Below are positions 59,090 through 64,000 of a stretch of DNA of 64,000 bases, one piece after another. Under the pieces are notes generated by a model. The model saw only the letters and a list, made by a program, of their open reading frames with translations. It searched no databases and had not been told where the DNA came from. Each line of letters starts with the position of its first letter. Positions within the stretch are counted from its first letter, which is position 1. The position numbers were made by a program, and so were the translations under genes. Source of the DNA: Lactarius indigo (taxonomy: Eukaryota; Basidiomycota; Agaricomycetes; Russulales; Russulaceae); the NCBI GenBank assembly GCA_025766275.1, contig JAFKAC010000003.1, forward strand, positions 124,001 to 188,000, written 5' to 3'.

Positions 59090-60934
59090 CTAGCCAACAT
59101 GGTACACCGTGATAGAAGTTCCTTTCCCACTTCTCTATCGGTGCACGTGGTCAGTTTTCTTAAGTATGAAGGAGCATGGAACAAGGTACCGTCCGTGAGA
59201 CCACAATGATCCACTCCCTATCTGCCACGACCTGCACTACGCGTTTTAAGGATAGATCACCCGCCACGAATCTTGCGAAATGGCAAGTGGGTCGTGACTT
59301 CGCCATCTATCCAGTGTTCGCCAAACAGTTTAGTTGAGGGTAGTTCGAGGGAAGTGCCCGAGGGGGTCGACGACTTGGTCGTCTTTTTCTTTTTCTTTTT
59401 GATGTACCGGGCACGGAGGGAGTCATAATCGCGGACTACCAAAGGTGCGTAATTTGTGATCCAGAGAGGACCAGCCGGTATTGGCAAGATGCCATTTCCA
59501 AGAGGGAGAATGCGTGTACCAGTGGGGCCCCAGTCGACCCAAGGCACGTGACGCACACCAGACTGGGCGGCAGACTGGACGGCAGAAAGGAGCGCTCCGA
59601 TACTGACAAACATGGAATACTGGCGAGGACCGTCTCGGGTTTTGTAACTGAGAGTGAGACCAATAGTGCCAGCTCTGTGGGGATGGAAAGGGAATGGTCC
59701 GAGTCGTCCTCGGGATGATTCAAATTCAAGTTGAGATCCGGTTCGATCTTGAGGCTTCGAAGTCGGTATCCACTCCATACCACTCACAGACACGACGGGT
59801 TTTCCTGGTAACCTGAGGAAACATAGGGAATGCAGGCGTGGGTCCGCGGATTCAAACTGGATCCTACAAATCTGTATGGTGTTCGTGGCGCTCTTTATCA
59901 GGGCGATCAGGCTATTGACTGGGTCGATGACAACAACCTTCATTCCTCCTAATATTGGATAAAGCTACGGAACTCTGGTTGAATTAAGATGAAACCGGAA
60001 CGAACCGAAAGTGTCACCCACTTGTGTAGTTTTCCCTGTTTTCCACGAGACGACTGAGAAAACATGGCGACCCCATGATTCAGTGAGGTCGGAGTCAGAC
60101 ACGGAGGTCACCAGGAGATAATCTCCAAAAACTTCCACCTTTGGCTGTCTCAAGTCCAAAAAGGGGGAAAGGGGGAGAGGGACTGTGTGCTTCAATGAGA
60201 GGGGATGCGGTACACCCGTTGTGAACTGAAAGAAAGAAGCGTCAAAATATCTATTATGTTCGCATCTGCCAGAGAACGTCCGGATCAGCAAGGCGCCCCA
60301 CTCGCTAAGTTAATGGAAAGGTTCAGAACCTAATGGCCACAACCAAGTCATGATCTACGGCGAACACAATGTCTGAGAGCGGGAGATGAACTGCCAACGA
60401 GATATGTGCCCAATCTGCTTTCACATTCGGATGGGCGGAACTTGAATAAAGGTCTATATATCCGTACTGTGCAGTATCCGCAAGAGTATTCGTGACCATT
60501 TCGTAGATTAAGTACCCATCTTGAAGGATATAGCGACGAGCACGAGACTCTTTGCTACTAGTCGTAAACCGTGCGAACATATTGAGCTGTAGATTGTTCC
60601 ACGCAGTTTCGTGATGTTTCAGAAGAGCTGCACGGTCGCGGAGAGAGACGTCGGGAGGGAGGAGGTCGTCAAGAAGATTGATTTCGGTAAGCAGGAAATA
60701 ATGAAGGGAGGCGCTGCTAGAGATGACATCACAAAATCTGCGGCATGTGTGCTGGACTGAAAACAGGTCTTCAACCTGCAGGTGAGAAAAAATCCGAATG
60801 AGTAGTTCTGTTGGAAGTTCGGAGGAAGGGACCAGAGGATTTGTTAGACATAGAGAAAGGTGGTAATAATACCGGGCGGTGATCCTGAGGACACCAGGAT
60901 TGATATAGAACTAGGTATCGGGGTCGCTACTCAT
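59090..60934 (-). CDS. F-box protein 2
   Basis: Paralogue of F-box proteins 1 and 3; probable SCF adaptor. F-box: SSELPTELLIRIFSHLQVEDL then FSVQHTCRRFCDVI. Then LLDDLLPPDVSLRDRAALLK, HHETAWNNLQLNMFARFTTS, YILQDGYLIYEMVTN, YGYIDLYSSSA, FAVDHDLVVAIRF, GDYLLVTSVSDSDLTESWG, FSVVSWKTGKTTQVGDTFG, VVVIDPVNSLIALIKSATN, HVPWVDWGPTGTRILPLGN and EHWIDGEVTTHLPFRK. One extra T (about 59268) breaks the frame after LPFRK; the region after it matches paralogue 3. The last exon ends GTSITVYHVG, TAG at 59090-59092. The start is uncertain; ATG 60932-60934 is followed early by a stop unless an intron intervenes. Confidence 0.75.
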
Positions 60935-61164
60935 CGTGTTGACGGCCCCTAATGTCTTTCGTAGCTGCGAGCCTGCGGCGTAGCACAGTACTTGCTGTAA
61001 TTTCGAGCTTTTAGATCAGATGATAAGAATGAGGACGATTCTGGTCCATTAACGCAGCACCGCAGTCCGGTCGACGTGGGTCTGTGGGAAAACTCACGTC
61101 TGCTCTTGTGTCTGGCTCCTGTAATTGATTGGTTTCATCGGCGCAGCGCTCGGAATGCACCACC

Positions 61165-61265
61165 TAGACCGTCTTGGTTGGGTATGCATCGATAGGTGTT
61201 AAGGCCTGTGAGGGACCCACAGAGCGTCAACTCTGGTTTATTTGTCGTTGAGGGTCAATGGGCCT
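61165..61265. repeat. Copied 5' end of farnesyltransferase beta gene
   Basis: 'gtcttggttgggtatgcatc' and following sequence match 57918-58020, that is part of exon 1 and its upstream region. The homology starts abruptly inside the coding part, so this is a truncated fragment. Confidence 0.7.
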
Positions 61266-61544
61266 ACATAGAACTCGCATTAAAAATACACCCCCCTGTG
61301 CAGTACAGCAAGAATCTTGCCGGTCTGCTGGAGCGGTGGCTTATCACTGGCAGTACAGTACTAGTGATGAGCGAGGTGTTGAGCGAAACGGATGAGGCGG
61401 CACGTGATCGTTCCGTACTTCGCGCTGCCATCGAGTCGGTCCACCCAGACCCAGACTCTCAACTGGTTCAATGAATCAGAGGATTTTTTATTTCGCCCGC
61501 CCCCCACTCACAGTATCGACGATGAACGATGAACCCCCATGTTC

Positions 61545-61805
61545 TCCGGCCTTCATCAGCTCGCTCCGGTAAGGCCCCATCCGTCGCGACCTTGCCTCGG
61601 AAACGCAAACCCCTCATCCTATGGAGGAGCACTTCATGCTTCCGCCCGGGTTTTGTATCAGGCCGCTAGCTTAGATATGTTTTTTCCGCCACCTATTATG
61701 ATGCACAAGAGCTACTACACTTCAACAATGTTCACTTCCCTGCGCAATGCGCTGGTCTCCTTTAAGTTCCCTCCCGGCGCCAAACTGACCCTAAAACGGA
61801 GAACG
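61545..61805. repeat. Dispersed element, copy B
   Basis: Matches 9855-10088 in the same orientation, about 50 kb away and in unrelated surroundings. Confidence 0.6.
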
Positions 61806-62274
61806 AGGTAGTGACTGTTATAATAATTGGCACTAGAACGAACCTCGGAGCAAGTAAGTGGCCAGGTTCCAAACGACACTATCAAATGCGCGGATGTGAA
61901 CACGGGCGATAGCAATTCGCTCGTGGACACGCAGCAGGATATTTCGCGGAGATTTTTATAAAGACGCTCGGGAATAGCACAACAAATAGTTGAGTTTGCC
62001 TCTGATTCGAGGCTACCGTTCGTCCTGTTGACGAAAACAGTCGTGCCCGCGAAACCTCGAGAAAAGCCAAGTCGCCAGAAAATACATGCACATATCAATG
62101 ACTTGTTTCGGGTAGCAATCCCATAAAATAGAACGCGCAGGCAATCGGGTCATACACCCTCCCAAAGGGGGCAGAAAAATTCGTGGACTTGTACAAAAAC
62201 TTCCAGAGACATATCGTGCTACGCACGCAACCCCTGCATACGCCTCTGGTGGCAAAACATCCGCCAGTCTCGGT

Positions 62275-64000
62275 CTAACCTACATGGTATACCGTAATGG
62301 AAGTTCTTCTCTTCCGTCTCTATAAGCGCACATTATCAGTTCTCTCAGACAGGAATGAGCATGGAATAACGTACCGTCCGTGAGATCACAATGATCCACT
62401 CCCTGTCTGCCACGACCTGCACTACGCGTTTTAAAGATATATCACCCGCCACGATCTTGCGAAATGGCAAGTGGGTCGTGACTTGGCCCTCTATCCAGTG
62501 TTCGCCCAATAGTTTAGTTGAGGGTGGCCCCGGGCCAAGGGAGGGCTTGGAGGGGATCAACGACGTCTTTTTCGTTCTCTTTTTGATGTATCGCACACGG
62601 AGGGAGTCATAATCGCGGACTACCAAAGGCGCGTAACCTGTGATCCAGAAAGGACCAGCCGGTCTTGGCAGAATGCCATTTCCGAGAGGGAGAATGCGTG
62701 TACCGGCGGGGCCCCAGTCTACCCAAGGCACGTGACGGACACCAGACTGAACGGCGGACTGAACGGCAGAGAGGAGCGGTCCGACGCTGATAAACATAGC
62801 ACACTGACAAACGCCTTTGTCTCGGGTTCGGAAACCGAGGACGAGCCCGATAGTGCTAGCCCTGTAGGGGCGGAAGGGAAATGGTCGTCTCCGAGATGTT
62901 TGGGACTCCGTTCGTTCTTGAGGCTTCGAAGTCGGTATCCACTCTACACCGCTCGTGAACACGGAAGTCGGGTTGGTGTACTCGAAAATTGGTAACCTGA
63001 GGAAGCACAGGCTGTGCAGGCATGGTTGCTGAAATACAAACCGAAGCCTGCAAATTTCTATAGTATTTGTGGCGCACTGTATCAGGGCGATTAGGCTATT
63101 GTCCGGATCGATGACTACAACCCTCAGGGTTCCCAACAGATGATAAAGCTATGGGATTCTGCTTAAAATTCGGACGATACCGAAACAACTCAAAAGTATC
63201 ACTCACTTGTGTAACTCTCCCTGTTTTCCACGAGATGACGGAGAAAGTACTGTAGGCCAATATTTCATGCACCGCGGTCACGAGAATATGATCCCCCAAA
63301 ACTTCTATTTCTGGCTTTCTACAGTCGAAAATAGGGTGAACGGGGAGAGAAACTGTGTGCACCAGTGCGAGGGGATGACATGAACCCGTTGTGAACTCTA
63401 AGAAAGAAGCCTCAATGGCATGGCCGCTCCGTCCGCTTCTGCAGGGGGTGAGTCCGGGTCAGTAAGCCACTACTCGCGAAAGTACTGGAAAAATTATGAA
63501 CCTGATGGCCACAACCAAGTTATGGTCTACGGCGAACACAATGTCCGAGAGCGGGCGAATAGCTGCCAAAGATATGTGTGACCAACGTGCTTCCGCATTT
63601 TGCCGGGCGGAACTCGAATACAGGTCTAAATATCCGTACCGTGCAGCATTCGTCACTGCTTTGTAGATTAAGTATCCATCTTGAAGGATGTAGCAACGAG
63701 CGTGAGGCTCTTCGCTAGTGAGAAACCGAGTAAACATGTTGAGCTGCAGATTGTCCCACGCGGTTTCTTGATGTTTCAGAAGAGCTACACGGTCGCGGAG
63801 AGAAAAATCGGAGTCGGGGGGAGGAGGTCTTCAAGGAGATTGATTTTGGTACGCAGGAAATATTGAAGGGAGGCGCTGCCAGAGACGACATCACAAAATC
63901 TGCGGCATGTGTGCTGGACTGAAAGCAGATCTTCAACCTGTAGGTGAGCAAAAATCTGAATGAGTAGTTCTGTTGGAAGTTTGGGGAGGGTATCGGAAGA
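62275..64000 (-). CDS. F-box protein 3 (5' part beyond the window)
   Basis: Close paralogue of F-box protein 2. Blocks seen from the right edge: helical linker, NMFTRFLTS, YILQDGYLIYKAVTNAA, YGYLDLYSSSARQNAEA, FAVDHNLVVAIRF, GDHILVTAVHEILAY, FSVISWKTGRVTQVSDTF, VVVIDPDNSLIALIQCATN, HVPWVDWGPAGTRILPLGN, EHWIEGQVTTHLPFRK, VAGDISLKRVVQVVADREW. The last exon ends RRTSITVYHVG, TAG at 62275-62277. The main downstream exon is fully open, unlike in gene 2. The F-box itself begins at or beyond the right edge (LPTELLIQIF is visible near 63970). Confidence 0.78.

Larger units (their letters stand above)
57915..60934. repeat. Segmental duplication, unit 1
   Basis: FTase 5' end, spacer and F-box gene 2. 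The same order returns from 61165 to the right edge of the window. Offset is 3249 bp at the FTase piece and 3185 bp at the F-box stops. Confidence 0.65.
60935..62274. other. Intergenic region between F-box genes 2 and 3
   Basis: Contains the copied FTase 5' fragment (61165-61265), a plus-strand protein-like frame at about 61267-61474 (ELALKIHPPVQYSKNLAGLL, family unknown, perhaps a relic) and the dispersed element at 61545-61805. 62090-62274 matches 58905-59089. Confidence 0.5.

Overview
This is a window of nuclear DNA from a filamentous basidiomycete, most likely a wood-decay Agaricomycete of the polypore type. The genes are dense and split by short GT-AG introns of about 45-65 nt. They include polyporopepsin-like aspartic peptidases, S28 and S53 secreted peptidases, a GMC oxidoreductase, fungal F-box proteins and a microsomal-type P450. 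The housekeeping proteins (PAF1, MMS19, SFH5, Kei1, farnesyltransferase beta) read as basidiomycete. Assignments come from motifs and remembered family features; no database search was run.

Layout. 1-2069: 3' part of an S28 serine peptidase (+). 3550-20517: five minus-strand copies of a secreted A1 aspartic peptidase. Copies 3 (11495-13050) and 5 (18940-20517) look intact; copies 1, 2 and 4 carry stops, frameshifts or an altered active site. Copies 1+2 with their spacer were duplicated as copies 3+4 (offset about 7.9 kb), and a 740-bp SINE-like retroelement with 14-bp target-site duplications later entered the second block. 23028-25508: secreted GMC oxidoreductase with a Pro-rich, hydrophobic C-terminal tail. 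26014-33099: housekeeping block on alternating strands: SFH5 (-), PAF1 (+), eIF4E-type cap-binding protein (-), Kei1 (+), PQ-loop membrane protein (-). 33738-43150: accessory region with a small secreted protein, a P450 lacking its middle, an S53 relic, a complete S53 peptidase and a relic of the secreted-protein family. 43694-54210: F-box protein (+), TMEM14 (-), EEF1AKMT4-like methyltransferase (+), NDUFAF7 homologue (-), MMS19 (+). 54538-57960: an unrecognised conserved protein (-) and farnesyltransferase beta (-). 59090-64000: two tandem minus-strand F-box paralogues made by a segmental duplication that starts inside the first exon of the farnesyltransferase gene.

How the genes relate. 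Peptidases of three classes (S28, A1, S53) have signal-peptide-like or secreted-family features and would act outside the cell in protein turnover. The housekeeping genes form head-to-head pairs whose start codons lie only 165-168 bp apart, so they probably share promoters.

Caveat. Single-base frame breaks, mostly one extra base, occur in nearly every conserved gene, including ones normally essential (PAF1, MMS19, FTase beta, eIF4E-type). This looks more like residual long-read assembly error than mass gene decay. Frameshifts alone are therefore weak evidence for a pseudogene here; nonsense substitutions, active-site changes and large deletions are stronger.
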